A DNA stretch of 64,000 bases from Methylophilaceae bacterium (GTDB lineage: Bacteria; Pseudomonadota; Gammaproteobacteria; Burkholderiales; Methylophilaceae): the NCBI GenBank assembly GCA_013141125.1, contig JABFRO010000001.1, forward strand, positions 372,001 to 436,000, in the 5' to 3' direction. Positions 42,739 through 50,904 of the stretch are shown here, piece by piece. The position numbers were made by a program, and so were the translations under genes. Every line of letters begins with the position of its first letter. Position 1 is the first letter of the stretch. The notes under the pieces were generated by a model. That model did no database searches. It saw only the letters and a program-made list of their open reading frames with translations, and had not been told where the DNA came from.

Positions 42739-43464
42739 TTAAAACAACGGATGCATCCCTGTTTCCAAAGCACGAATACGCATTGACAGGGTTGGATAGG
42801 GTTGAGCGAACACAAACCATCGCTCTTGAGCGTTTGTGGGTTTTAATGCGCTCAGCTCAAATAAGCTTTTCAACAGAGCCTGCTTACCCACAAGTTTTGC
42901 TGATCCAACATCAGCCCTATATTCGAGTAGGCGACGTATAGCCAGAAATATAAAAAATCCAGTAAGTAGCATGAAATTAAGCTCAAAAGGATGAACTACC
43001 AAAACGACGACACACGCGGTGATGAGTGATAAAAGTATATGATGTTCACGAACATGCGTAAGCTCATGAGCCAAAACCCCTTTCAGTCCATCCTCGCTTA
43101 AGTATTTCAACATTCCAGTGCTAAGGTAGGTGCATGAGTACAACGTTAGCAAACCTGTGGTGAAAATATACTTTTCCTCGTGATCAAAAAGAATCACTCT
43201 GTTCTTCCATGTCAGGCTGTCAAGAATGCCATTAAGCCGGTTTACCAAAGCTTGATTTTCCGATGGGGATTTCACTAAAAATCCAATGGATATGGGGGCA
43301 ATAAGATAAAAAACTATCATGAAAAGTAAAATCGCAAAGGTGGTCGATAACTCAACATCGCCTGGGTTGAATCCGCTAACTATAACCACCCAATGAATTG
43401 CTTTAGCTAATAACAAGAACAGAATCACAAGGATTAACGATCTAAACACGACTTTTTGATTCAT
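42739..43464 (-). CDS. Membrane-bound M48/M56-type metalloprotease
   Basis: 241 residues. Two N-terminal helices (about 8-28, 42-62), the zinc motif HELTH (H133, E134, H137), further membrane segments and the third-ligand region LEYRADVGSA. This is the HtpX/BlaR1 peptidase layout. GGAGG lies eight bases before ATG 43464. With the downstream HTH gene it may form a signalling pair in which the protease removes a repressor, as in BlaR-BlaI or ImmA-ImmR; that is inferred. Confidence 0.82.
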   Translation of the reverse strand: MNQKVVFRSLILVILFLLLAKAIHWVVIVSGFNPGDVELSTTFAILLFMIVFYLIAPISIGFLVKSPSENQALVNRLNGILDSLTWKNRVILFDHEEKYIFTTGLLTLYSCTYLSTGMLKYLSEDGLKGVLAHELTHVREHHILLSLITACVVVLVVHPFELNFMLLTGFFIFLAIRRLLEYRADVGSAKLVGKQALLKSLFELSALKPTNAQERWFVFAQPYPTLSMRIRALETGMHPLF

Positions 43465-43558
43465 CACAATATCCTCCATTGATGGACTAATATCACCGAA
43501 TACAATTTATAAGAAACCATTCAAAATTATATGTACTTAAGTGTATGCGCAAAGCCTT

Positions 43559-43598
43559 AAATAAACCCCAAAATCTCATGGAGATTTTGGGGTTATTT
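43559..43598. terminator. Strong bidirectional terminator
   Basis: Stem CCCCAAAATCTC/GAGATTTTGGGG (43566-43577, 43581-43592) with AAATAA and TTATTT flanks extending the pairing. Its minus-strand reading ends in TTTATTT. It directly follows the helicase stop and should end the long minus-strand operon. Confidence 0.88.
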
Positions 43599-43612
43599 AA
43601 TAAATGGTTGAG

Positions 43613-45946
43613 CTACAATAACAGCTGCTTGGCCAGTGCCACTTCTATGCTATCACCAGACTGGTTTAATACATCCAGACCAGAATCTGGCATATCACCA
43701 GAAGTTGATTGCGAGACGGCAATTTTCTTGGCCATCAGTTCCAGACACTGCATCTGAGCCGATCCTGCGTAACCCAGAAAATATACATCCACCGCATTTT
43801 GCTGACCAATACGCCAACTTCGACGTGAGGCCTGTTGCAAGGTATACACGTTATAACCACTTTGCATGAACACGATGGTCGGAAACTCCAGCATGTCCAA
43901 TCCGGTTTTAACCAGCTCCGGGTTGGTGATGATAATTTCTACCCCACGATCTACCTGGTCAAGCAACCAGTCTTCACGTTTTGATGCATCCACACTGGCA
44001 CGTAACACCGCTGTTTTGAAGCCCTCGTTTTCAAGAAAGTTTTTCAATCTAGCTGTGGTGTCACGCGTTCCGGTATAAGTTGTGTACACCAAAATACGAC
44101 GGCCATTAGCTTTTTCTTCCTGGCAAAGTTTGAGCAATTCCAGTTCTTTCGGACTGATTGTGCTTTCATCAAAAACAGCCTGAATATAAGCTAACTGCTC
44201 TTTTGTCCTGGGATGTCGCACCAACTCATCCCTGAAACAGGTATCCGGCCATGCCAACAAAACATTGAGCACAACACCGAGTAAACTGGTGTCGCCTTTC
44301 CTGAGCGCAACTTTTAACTCCGATCTCAGGCTATTGCTCAACATTTTGTACAGCGCGATCATATCTTCTGTCATGGGTACTTCTCTAAAATGCTCCTGGT
44401 AAGCTGGCAATACATCGCCACCAATATCCTTGAGCTTTAGAAATGCGGTGATTGGCAATACATATCGCATGATTCCCATCGGTCCGAATCCAGGACCTTT
44501 GGAGGTTCGATGCGTAACATTCTTGCCGCGCGCGGTGCGATGTGACTCACCGCCGGTTTCCTTGTAAATATCCTTCAGGATGCCGTGTTCACGCATAAAC
44601 CCCATGGCAGCAGACCCAAGCGAATTCCGATTGTTGTAGGCAAAGCCATCTTCAATCATCATGCCTGGATTCAGCCTGTGCAATAAGTAAAACAAATCAT
44701 CCGCATAACCGCCCATCAACGTACCGGTGAGCAACAAAGTTTTTTTGCACTTTGCCGCCAGCACGCCCATGGCCTGACCTTGCGCGGAATTTTCATTTTT
44801 GTACTCATGCCCTTCATCCACGACCAACAGCCCAAAATAACCCTGTGGCAAATAGCGCTTGATGAACTCTGTGGCTTGGTAGCCACCTTGACCAAACGCA
44901 AACTCGGTTTTGGCCATAGCACGTTCCATACGAGTGGCTTGTCTGTCGTTAAAAACCAGTTCACCGTCTTCATCCATCAAATTGATGAACTCGTAAACAT
45001 TGTCAGACAACATGCCTGACAGCATGTTTTCACCAAACTTATCGAGCAAAGCATTTGCCGTTTTCTCACCAATGGTGGGAATCTGGCATAGACTTTTTGC
45101 TACCAATTCACGATTTGAAAGAGGATTTCCATGCTTGGCCACCAATGTCCAAAGGCTTTCACCACAAACTTTTGATGTTTCAATTACGCGTCCATCCGGC
45201 AAGACCTTATTGCCAATGATTTTGTGCGTGCAAGTTAAACGACTTTTAAACAACCTGGCTTCAGCCATAATGGCCAACACCGGATTACCATCTTCATCAC
45301 GCAACACGCCGCCACAAGCAGGGCAAGTGGCAAGTCGGTTAATTTGCTTATAACCGCCCTCACCTACCACCATTTTTTTGATATTAAACGCAGGCTTCCA
45401 ATTAAAACCCATGCGCATGCGTACTCGTCCCATGATAAAAAACTCTGGCACAGTCGGCTTGCCGCGCATCAATCTCAGCTGCAATAGCTTACGCAAGGTA
45501 TCTTGCCCGTTTAATATCCACACCCGCGCTTCTGGTACGGTCACTTTAATTTCCCGTCGCCACTTGTATACCAAGTGTGGCGGTGAAATGATCAACGATC
45601 GTGTGAAGCCTTCCTGGTGCATGACGGCTGCCGCAGCAATCGCCATCATGGTTTTACCGGTACCCATTTCGGCATTAATGATGGCTGCTGGTTGCTTATG
45701 ATCAACCAACAACCGAGTCACGGCTTGTACGATCTCTTGTTGCGGTTCAAATGGCTTTCTAAGCAAGTCATTCATTAACGCTTTTCGCGTTAAATTTGGC
45801 TTGCCATCATAAACAGGTGGAGTTTGCTGTTGTACAGCTTTGAGCAAGCCACTTCCGAAATCCGAGATAAATTCACTGAGTGGAATTACCTCATGCTCGG
45901 ACAGTGTTTCAACTTCATTTATAACAACTTCGGATTCTTTAATCAT
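43613..45946 (-). CDS. SNF2-type DNA helicase of the ICE
   Basis: 777 residues from ATG 45946, which has AGGAGA at proper distance. Walker A EMGTGKT, Walker B VDEGHE, LLTGTLMGG, and the C-terminal QQASRRSWRIGQ motif define a SNF2/DEAD-like translocase. An insert with CPACGG and later cysteines forms a zinc-ribbon-like module, and SLCQIPTIGEKTANALLDKFG is a helix-hairpin-helix-like element. Large helicases of this form are standard on ICEs. The frame is open further upstream through the leader, but that part is the structured RNA. Confidence 0.88.
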   Translation of the reverse strand: MIKESEVVINEVETLSEHEVIPLSEFISDFGSGLLKAVQQQTPPVYDGKPNLTRKALMNDLLRKPFEPQQEIVQAVTRLLVDHKQPAAIINAEMGTGKTMMAIAAAAVMHQEGFTRSLIISPPHLVYKWRREIKVTVPEARVWILNGQDTLRKLLQLRLMRGKPTVPEFFIMGRVRMRMGFNWKPAFNIKKMVVGEGGYKQINRLATCPACGGVLRDEDGNPVLAIMAEARLFKSRLTCTHKIIGNKVLPDGRVIETSKVCGESLWTLVAKHGNPLSNRELVAKSLCQIPTIGEKTANALLDKFGENMLSGMLSDNVYEFINLMDEDGELVFNDRQATRMERAMAKTEFAFGQGGYQATEFIKRYLPQGYFGLLVVDEGHEYKNENSAQGQAMGVLAAKCKKTLLLTGTLMGGYADDLFYLLHRLNPGMMIEDGFAYNNRNSLGSAAMGFMREHGILKDIYKETGGESHRTARGKNVTHRTSKGPGFGPMGIMRYVLPITAFLKLKDIGGDVLPAYQEHFREVPMTEDMIALYKMLSNSLRSELKVALRKGDTSLLGVVLNVLLAWPDTCFRDELVRHPRTKEQLAYIQAVFDESTISPKELELLKLCQEEKANGRRILVYTTYTGTRDTTARLKNFLENEGFKTAVLRASVDASKREDWLLDQVDRGVEIIITNPELVKTGLDMLEFPTIVFMQSGYNVYTLQQASRRSWRIGQQNAVDVYFLGYAGSAQMQCLELMAKKIAVSQSTSGDMPDSGLDVLNQSGDSIEVALAKQLLL

Positions 45947-45967
45947 TGTGCTCTCCTGAAAAATAAA

Positions 45968-46007
45968 GGGGAGCACGCCCCGAATGGGAAGTGAACTCCC
46001 CAATGGG
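45968..46007 (-). ncRNA. STAXI-like pseudoknot element, copy A
   Basis: On the minus strand: CCC-loop-GGGG, C-tract, CCC-loop-GGGG, CCCC, with UUCG-type loop ATTCGG. It lies 22 bases before the helicase ATG. The repeated C-tract/G-tract pattern and the gene set (ssb, topB, helicase) match what is described for the STAXI motif. Confidence 0.72.
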
Positions 46008-46050
46008 TTAAAAAAACAACAACATGTAATCCAGCCTTCTTGCAAAGGGT

Positions 46051-46187
46051 TTCGCCTGCATGGACTTAGCGAACTCAAGGGCAATGATTACGTCATTAAT
46101 CGAACAGTAACTGACTGTTAACAGTGAAAATCGGTTTTCTGAAAAAGGCTCAAATTACCTCTTTTAGAAAACCCACTCTTGCGAGTG
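46051..46187 (-). ncRNA. Multi-hairpin leader, copy A
   Basis: Hairpins (plus coordinates): H1 TTCGC/GCGAA 46051-46073; H2 AATGA-TTACG-TCATT 46083-46097; H3 AACAGT/ACTGTT 46103-46119; H5 GGTTTTCT..AGAAAACC; H4 CACTC-TTGC-GAGTG 46174-46187. The stems of H1-H3 covary with the other four copies. It is nearly identical to copy D over about 165 bases. Confidence 0.75.
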
Positions 46188-46225
46188 ATGTTTTCCAACC
46201 ACTATAACCAATCAGATGTTCTTGA

Positions 46226-46660
46226 TTAGTTCATTGATGATAGATATTCTGAATAAGCGATTGGATATTCTCCCGACATGAAAAGCTCATCCATGACTGA
46301 ATCGTATTCCGAGCCAGTGTAATTATCCTTAGCCCACTCCTTAAAACTTTCAAAGTCAACGTTGGCTTGATCGTTTGATTCCGCTAATAATTTTATGCAC
46401 TCTGGACATTCACAGCGCTTAACCCAGCCCGATCTAAAAACTTCAAGACACTGGGTAATGTTATCTTCATGAACCGAATGAACCTCAGTTAGGGTATTGA
46501 TATATCCGGGCTTTAAATGCACCCAATACCCATCTCCATCCACCCCTTGGCAACGGTAATCCTCAATCTCTTCAATTAAACTTTCATAGCGTTTAAGACT
46601 GGCTGGCACTTTCCAATTTTGCGGATTGCCAACTATTAAGTTCGTGATTAAGTTTTTCAC
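46226..46660 (-). CDS. Hypothetical ICE protein
   Basis: 144 residues. It contains CECPECIK (three cysteines, possible zinc site) after SGWVKR and an acidic C-terminus. No family recognised. Start overlaps the stop of the upstream gene by four bases (ATG 46660). Confidence 0.6.
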   Translation of the reverse strand: MKNLITNLIVGNPQNWKVPASLKRYESLIEEIEDYRCQGVDGDGYWVHLKPGYINTLTEVHSVHEDNITQCLEVFRSGWVKRCECPECIKLLAESNDQANVDFESFKEWAKDNYTGSEYDSVMDELFMSGEYPIAYSEYLSSMN

Positions 46661-47109
46661 AGCTCAATCCCCCCTTGAAAATTTAATAAGCTTGCAGGAA
46701 TAAAATCAACCCCTATCAACGCCGCATCCAACTCATCCGACTTGTCGGAATATTCGTCATCCGCCAGGTCAAGATTCTGCCGCCAAAAAGCTTGCACGGC
46801 ATTCAGCAGCCATATACGACATTGTTGCGGATCAGGTTCTCCAGATTCAAAGGCTTTATCCCCAAACCATTTGCCAAACTCACAGACAACTTCATAATCA
46901 AAAACGCTAGGGTAATTCTCATCGAAAACCTTTGCCCCAGCATCTCTCAATGCCATGATATAGGCAGAATATTCAGTCATGGCCAAAACCAAACCTAGTC
47001 TTCCGCCACCATCCCAGGTAGCCGTTATCTCAAAAAATTTCTGAGCATCTTCAGTTATACCATCCATCATGAATGCTCCAATGGCAGCAGCATCGTGTAT
47101 TTTGTCCAT
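46657..47109 (-). CDS. Hypothetical ICE protein
   Basis: About 150 residues, acidic, mostly helical, with DKIHDAAAIGAFMMDGITEDAQKFFEIT near the start. No family recognised. Two ATGs exist (47112, 47109); the second keeps the spacing from the ribosome site seen at the other leader-carrying genes. It is preceded by STAXI-like copy B and coupled to the 144-residue gene. Confidence 0.6.
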   Translation of the reverse strand: MDKIHDAAAIGAFMMDGITEDAQKFFEITATWDGGGRLGLVLAMTEYSAYIMALRDAGAKVFDENYPSVFDYEVVCEFGKWFGDKAFESGEPDPQQCRIWLLNAVQAFWRQNLDLADDEYSDKSDELDAALIGVDFIPASLLNFQGGIEL

Positions 47110-47136
47110 CATGTACTCTCTAAAAAAAAAATTGAA

Positions 47137-47177
47137 GGGAGCACACCCAAAATGGGAAGTGAACTCCCCCCAATGGG
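47137..47177 (-). ncRNA. STAXI-like element, copy B
   Basis: Same C-tract/G-tract order as copy A, with a six-G tract and ATTTTGGG in the second unit. It lacks the additional hairpins H1-H5, because radC ends 18 bases further upstream. Confidence 0.68.
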
Positions 47178-47195
47178 TTGAAAAACAAGAAATAT

Positions 47196-47672
47196 CTACA
47201 ACAATCCAGCCTCACAAAATGACAGCGACTTATTTCCAGCAATGACAAAATGATCCAACACCCTTACATCAATAACCTTAAGAATATCCTTTAAATCTTT
47301 GGTTATCCTCTTATCAGCCTCACTTGGCGTAGGTACGCCGGACGGATGATTGTGAGCGAATATCACGGCAGCGGCATTATGATTAATCGCTGACTTAACA
47401 ACTTCACGCGGATAAACCGATGTTTGTGTCAGAGTCCCGGAAAACAATATTTCCGAATCTATGAGCCTATTCTGTGCATCCATGAATAGCACAACAAACA
47501 TTTCGCGCTCTTCGGAACCCAACAACAGGCACAGAAAATCATGCACAGACTTCGGACTACTGAAGACGGTTTCGCGCTCTTTCATTCTTGATTCAAGAAT
47601 CTTGACTGCACGATAAATCGCACGATCTTCCCTGATGCGCTGGGCATTTGATTCCAAATTAACTACATTCAT
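47196..47672 (-). CDS. radC: RadC-family JAB-domain protein
   Basis: 158 residues from ATG 47672 with GGAG six bases upstream. [32 protein letters not shown] in outline and [14 protein letters not shown], the JAB metal motif, identify RadC. Chromosomal RadC has an N-terminal HhH part which is missing here, as in other ICE-encoded copies (YkfG/YeeS type). RadC's activity is unresolved; it is not a proven DNA repair protein. Confidence 0.92.
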   Translation of the reverse strand: MNVVNLESNAQRIREDRAIYRAVKILESRMKERETVFSSPKSVHDFLCLLLGSEEREMFVVLFMDAQNRLIDSEILFSGTLTQTSVYPREVVKSAINHNAAAVIFAHNHPSGVPTPSEADKRITKDLKDILKVIDVRVLDHFVIAGNKSLSFCEAGLL

Positions 47673-47694
47673 CCTGCTCTCCTTGAAAATTAAA

Positions 47695-47734
47695 GGGAGC
47701 ACGACCCCGAATGGGAAGTGAACTCCCCAATGGG
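47695..47734 (-). ncRNA. STAXI-like element, copy C
   Basis: Minus-strand CCC-ATT-GGGG..CCC-ATTC-GGGG..CTCCC, 23 bases before the radC ATG. Second-unit loop is ATTCGG, UUCG-like. Confidence 0.7.
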
Positions 47735-47769
47735 TAAAAAACAACATTTAATCCCAGGCTTTGCAACCC

Positions 47770-47907
47770 GTCACTTGCAAGGACTGAGTGACATTGAACG
47801 GCAGTTAGTAACGCTAACCAATCGGACTGAAACAGACAGTCAACTGTTAAATCGGTTTTCTAAAAAGCAGCATGCTCTGCTTTTTAGAAAACCCACTCCG
47901 GGGAGTG
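47770..47907 (-). ncRNA. Multi-hairpin leader, copy C
   Basis: H1 GTCACT/AGTGAC (47770-47792); H2 GTTAG-TAACG-CTAAC (47804-47818); H3 GACTG/CAGTC (47825-47841); H5 a perfect 17-bp stem 47854-47870 with 47877-47893; H4 CACTC/GAGTG (47894-47907). Stems differ from copies A, D, F and G by paired changes. Confidence 0.75.
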
Positions 47908-47930
47908 AAGTTTTCTTGCATCAAATGTCT

Positions 47931-48182
47931 CTAATCGTCCGCCACCAACTCAAGTTCATCGGGGCTAATAAACTCCCTGATACAACGTGGATCACGATCT
48001 ACCACCCGCTCTCCTTTTCGGTTAATACGATAAGTAAAGGGCTTGTCATCGTAAACCAGGACATTGTTCTCATCGAAAATACTGACAACGATCACTGCCT
48101 GTCCCAGCCTGTGATTGAAACAAGGGTGATGTACACGGATAATCCTGCAACGCGAACCCGGCCTTATATCCTTGATGTTCAT
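47931..48182 (-). CDS. Small hypothetical ICE protein
   Basis: 83 residues beginning MNIKDIRPGSRCRIIRV, beta-rich, with IFDENNVLVYDDKPFTYRINRKGERVV in outline, resembling a small SH3-like barrel. Its ATG overlaps the stop of the DUF2958 gene by four bases. Function unknown. Confidence 0.65.
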   Translation of the reverse strand: MNIKDIRPGSRCRIIRVHHPCFNHRLGQAVIVVSIFDENNVLVYDDKPFTYRINRKGERVVDRDPRCIREFISPDELELVADD

Positions 48183-49288
48183 GCTGCCACCTGGCCATAA
48201 CGCCTTTCAACCAGGTTTTTGACTTCACTCAATGGTATGGGAACAAAATGCAAATCCAGTTCAACTCTCTGGAAACCGATGTTAAATTCCACCAATTCCG
48301 CAATGGAAATGTAACCTAGTTCAGCACACATCAAATCGCAGTTGAGAATTGCATATCCGAAAGCCTGGGATACGCCATCCTCCACGTCTTTTTCAATAAT
48401 GTACCAATCCGAACCACCCATGAAATAATGCAGACTGACAATAGGATCAGCGATATTTTGCGTATCATAGGTTTTTGGCATGGCGCTGATACGATCTGCC
48501 ATTTCCTCAAACTTGGACTCGAAAAAGTCACCCTCCTCGCCCTTGCACAATTCCAACATCGACTGGTACTGCGACGTTGATAAAAATGGCTTGAGTACAG
48601 ATTTGGCATTGCTGACAAATTTTTCAGCACCCTTGCATCTTGCGTCCGTCCTGACATCAATCAACTCACCATTAATGCCAATCTGACCAGACTTGATCAT
48701 GCTCGAAATTAGGCTTGCAAACTGATCATCAATCATTAACCTGGCCGCTGAAATTTTGCCGACAGGAGGGTAATTGCTATCAGTCATCCAAGTAACGCAA
48801 ATGGCATTATGGAGGCGTGTAACCTCCTCCTTCCAGTCGTCTAGCAAAGGTACCGGAGACAATTTTTTGTAGAGCAACCAAATGCCTTCGGTTAACAGAT
48901 TCTTTGATTCTGCACTTTCCGATGACTGGTTTAAAATCACCCAGCCGGTTTTCGTACCTTTATCTGGTCGAATCAATACAGGATCATAAATCCATATATG
49001 CGAAAGGTTGCCGAACAGGTTATCTTTCGGCAAGCGACCACTATATTTCTCGAAGCGATCAGGATTTCCCACATTCACAAATATCCTGGCGGGTTCATTA
49101 TTCGCTTCTGTCGGTTTAAGACTAAAGCTGATAATGCCACCATCATTAGAGCGCAATTGCATGGCCGCAATAAACTGCTGCAATGCCGTATCCCGACCAT
49201 AGACTGACAGGAACATCAATTCACCGGAATCATTGCGCAAACAAGCGTCCACGAACAAATCGGCTATTTCTGTGATTTTGTATAGCAT
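48179..49288 (-). CDS. DUF2958-containing ICE protein
   Basis: About 369 residues. The C-terminal third, PIVSLHYFMGGSDWYIIEKDVEDG..AFGYAILNCDLMCAELGYISIAEL then LDLHFVPIPLSEV in outline, matches DUF2958, a family found on ICEs and plasmids. The N-terminal two thirds are unrecognised. Of ATG 49291 and 49288, the second has GGAGG five bases upstream. It is preceded by STAXI-like copy D. Confidence 0.75.
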   Translation of the reverse strand: MLYKITEIADLFVDACLRNDSGELMFLSVYGRDTALQQFIAAMQLRSNDGGIISFSLKPTEANNEPARIFVNVGNPDRFEKYSGRLPKDNLFGNLSHIWIYDPVLIRPDKGTKTGWVILNQSSESAESKNLLTEGIWLLYKKLSPVPLLDDWKEEVTRLHNAICVTWMTDSNYPPVGKISAARLMIDDQFASLISSMIKSGQIGINGELIDVRTDARCKGAEKFVSNAKSVLKPFLSTSQYQSMLELCKGEEGDFFESKFEEMADRISAMPKTYDTQNIADPIVSLHYFMGGSDWYIIEKDVEDGVSQAFGYAILNCDLMCAELGYISIAELVEFNIGFQRVELDLHFVPIPLSEVKNLVERRYGQVAA

Positions 49289-49308
49289 CATATCCTCCAA
49301 AAAAATAA

Positions 49309-49349
49309 GGGGGATATATGCCCTTGTGGGGAAAATATCCCCACGGGGT
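49309..49349 (-). ncRNA. STAXI-like element, copy D (most diverged)
   Basis: On the minus strand CCCC-GT-GGGG..CCCC-ACAA-GGG..CCCCC. Primary sequence between the tracts is quite different from copies A-C, while the order and spacing of C- and G-tracts is kept, which argues for structure rather than mere sequence duplication. Confidence 0.68.
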
Positions 49350-49388
49350 AAAACTTACAACAAAAAATCCAGCCTTCTTGCAAAGGGT

Positions 49389-49524
49389 TTCGCCTGCATG
49401 GACTTAGCGAACTCAAGGGCAATGATTACGTCATTAATCGAACAGTAACTGACTGTTAACAGTGAAAATCGGTTTTCTGAAAGAGGCTAAATTACCTCTT
49501 TTAGAAAACCCACTCAAAAGAGTG
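49389..49524 (-). ncRNA. Multi-hairpin leader, copy D
   Basis: H1 TTCGC/GCGAA (49389-49411), H2 AATGA-TTACG-TCATT (49421-49435), H3 AACAGT/ACTGTT (49441-49457), H5 GGTTTTCT..AGAAAACC (49471-49510), H4 CACTC-AAAA-GAGTG (49511-49524). Nearly identical to copy A except in H4/H5 loops. Confidence 0.75.
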
Positions 49525-49550
49525 ATGTTTTCCAGACGATTTATATTTAA

Positions 49551-50264
49551 CTATGGATTAGGAAGTTGCCTCCATTCGTTACTCGCCAACGCCTCACTGG
49601 CGTTTTTAAACCAGGTTTGCGCCATGGCATCAAATTGATAGCCACGCTCCTTCAAAATCATCCGTTGTTCACGAAATAACGAACGATCAATAGTAGGATC
49701 CAACTTGACTGTCATGTCAGTTAAAATCAACTGACTTAACTCATCGCCAAAAATAGCCAGCAAAGCAGCGACTTCAGGGTTGCTGTCAACAGTTTTGCAT
49801 AAGGCTGTAGACTTGGTTTGAGCTTCCTCTTCCATGAAAGAGGTGCTGCCACCTTCATTGTCATTGGCAAAAACTTCAGTCGCCTTCTGCCCTGCTGCGA
49901 CATCCCTATTATTAATAGTCATGGATTGTGTCATTCCATCGACTGATTCAGTTACCGGCATAGAATCTGTGATTGGATCTGGCTCCATGGGGGCATCTTC
50001 AACCGCTCCCTCATCTGCCAAATCCAGGTGGATTCCAGTTACCTTTGCACGAATATCTGTCGTCGATTTACCACGCCAGATATAGGAACTCAGATAAAAG
50101 CGCTCGATAACAAATTCACCTTCGTAACGCCCTTCCTCGAACTGGTCGAGAATGGTTTCCTTGACCTTAAATTCACCTAAATCACAATTGAGATCGCCGG
50201 TACAAAACTTGCCATTTGAACCAGAAATCTGCTTAACTGTGAGTACGCCATTGACTGAAATCAT
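49551..50264 (-). CDS. DUF3275 ICE protein
   Basis: 237 residues. The N-terminal barrel (MISVNGVLTVKQISGSNGKF, DLGEFKVKETILDQFEEGRYEGEFVIERFY in outline, then IRAKVTG) is DUF3275, found next to DUF3577 and topoisomerase genes on ICEs of the SPI-7/PFGI type. A disordered acidic linker and a helical tail (about 165-237) follow. GGAG lies six bases before ATG 50264. Confidence 0.85.
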   Translation of the reverse strand: MISVNGVLTVKQISGSNGKFCTGDLNCDLGEFKVKETILDQFEEGRYEGEFVIERFYLSSYIWRGKSTTDIRAKVTGIHLDLADEGAVEDAPMEPDPITDSMPVTESVDGMTQSMTINNRDVAAGQKATEVFANDNEGGSTSFMEEEAQTKSTALCKTVDSNPEVAALLAIFGDELSQLILTDMTVKLDPTIDRSLFREQRMILKERGYQFDAMAQTWFKNASEALASNEWRQLPNP

Positions 50265-50286
50265 ATTGCTCTCCTTTAAAAATTAA

Positions 50287-50326
50287 GGGGAGCATTCCCA
50301 AAAGGGACTAGGCATCCCCGGTGGGT
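50287..50326 (-). ncRNA. STAXI-like element, copy E
   Basis: Minus-strand CCC-ACC-GGGG..TCCC-TTTT-GGG..CTCCCC, 22 bases before the DUF3275 ATG. No H1-H3 hairpins follow upstream; instead a short plus-strand open frame occupies that place. Confidence 0.65.
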
Positions 50327-50362
50327 TATGTAAAAATGGAAACTTAAAACAAGGAATTAACC

Positions 50363-50545
50363 ATGCTGAATGTCATTGAAGGCTCGATAGACCAAACCTG
50401 TTCTGAAATTCTCAGAAAGATATGGTCCAGGGATAATTTTGAAGAAGCAAAAATAATGATGAAATCTCTGGAAAAAAAAGCGCAATTATCGCTCATTAAC
50501 TCCCAAGACCTTTCCGGGCAAAATACTCCTGCTCAAGAAACTTGA
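50363..50545 (+). CDS. Possible small protein on the opposite strand
   Basis: 60 residues beginning MLNVIEGSIDQTCSEILRK, with AAGGAA before the ATG and a plausible helical composition. It overlaps the 3' end of the minus-strand 67-residue gene by about 50 bases and is the only plus-strand candidate in this operon. It may be chance. Confidence 0.3.
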   Translation: MLNVIEGSIDQTCSEILRKIWSRDNFEEAKIMMKSLEKKAQLSLINSQDLSGQNTPAQET

Positions 50546-50699
50546 TCATTTTTTTTGCGTCATAACGTAATTCAGAATTCTTTGAATGACAGATTACATC
50601 ATCATACAATTTTCTTGTTGCAATCAACCTGTCATAAATCTCGGTATCAGATCCTTCATCTAAAAACCGCAAAAACGCTTTCCAAAAATCCTTATCCAT
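50496..50699 (-). CDS. Small hypothetical ICE protein
   Basis: 67 residues from the second of two ATGs (50702, 50699), which has GGAG six bases upstream like its neighbours. It reads MDKDFWKAFLRFLDEGSDTE and is helical. No family recognised. It carries its own STAXI-like element and hairpin leader, so it is probably a real gene. Confidence 0.65.
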   Translation of the reverse strand: MDKDFWKAFLRFLDEGSDTEIYDRLIATRKLYDDVICHSKNSELRYDAKKMIKFLEQEYFARKGLGS

Positions 50700-50726
50700 C
50701 ATGCTCTCCTTTAAAAAAAATAAAAA

Positions 50727-50767
50727 GGGAGCACGATCCCCGTATGGAGAAAGCACTCCCCATCGGG
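50727..50767 (-). ncRNA. STAXI-like element, copy F
   Basis: Minus-strand CCC-GAT-GGGG..TCC-ATAC-GGGG..CTCCC; the UACG-type loop is in the second unit. Close to copy G. Confidence 0.7.
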
Positions 50768-50807
50768 TCAAAAAAACAAATGAATATAATCCCAGGTAAT
50801 TAAACCC

Positions 50808-50876
50808 GTCGCTTGCAGGAACTGAGCGACATTGAAAGGCGATGATTACGTCATCAAACGAACTGTAAACCACAGT
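50808..50876 (-). ncRNA. Multi-hairpin leader, copy F
   Basis: H1 GTCGCT/AGCGAC (50808-50830), H2 GATGA-TTACG-TCATC (50841-50855), H3 ACTGT/ACAGT (50862-50876). H4/H5 are replaced by the hairpins of the next block. Confidence 0.72.
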
Positions 50877-50904
50877 CAAGGTATAACAGCTTCAAGGCCA
50901 GAAC

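Noticed and set aside
47673-47747. N-terminal extension of RadC through the STAXI element (and likewise for the helicase and the 67-residue protein)
   Set aside because: The open frame through the leader only translates the RNA element; a proper ribosome site lies just before the downstream ATG in each case.
47718-48200. 160-codon plus-strand frame opposite the radC leader and 83-residue gene
   Set aside because: Reverse of the structured leader and of a coupled minus-strand gene; begins inside a STAXI-like element.
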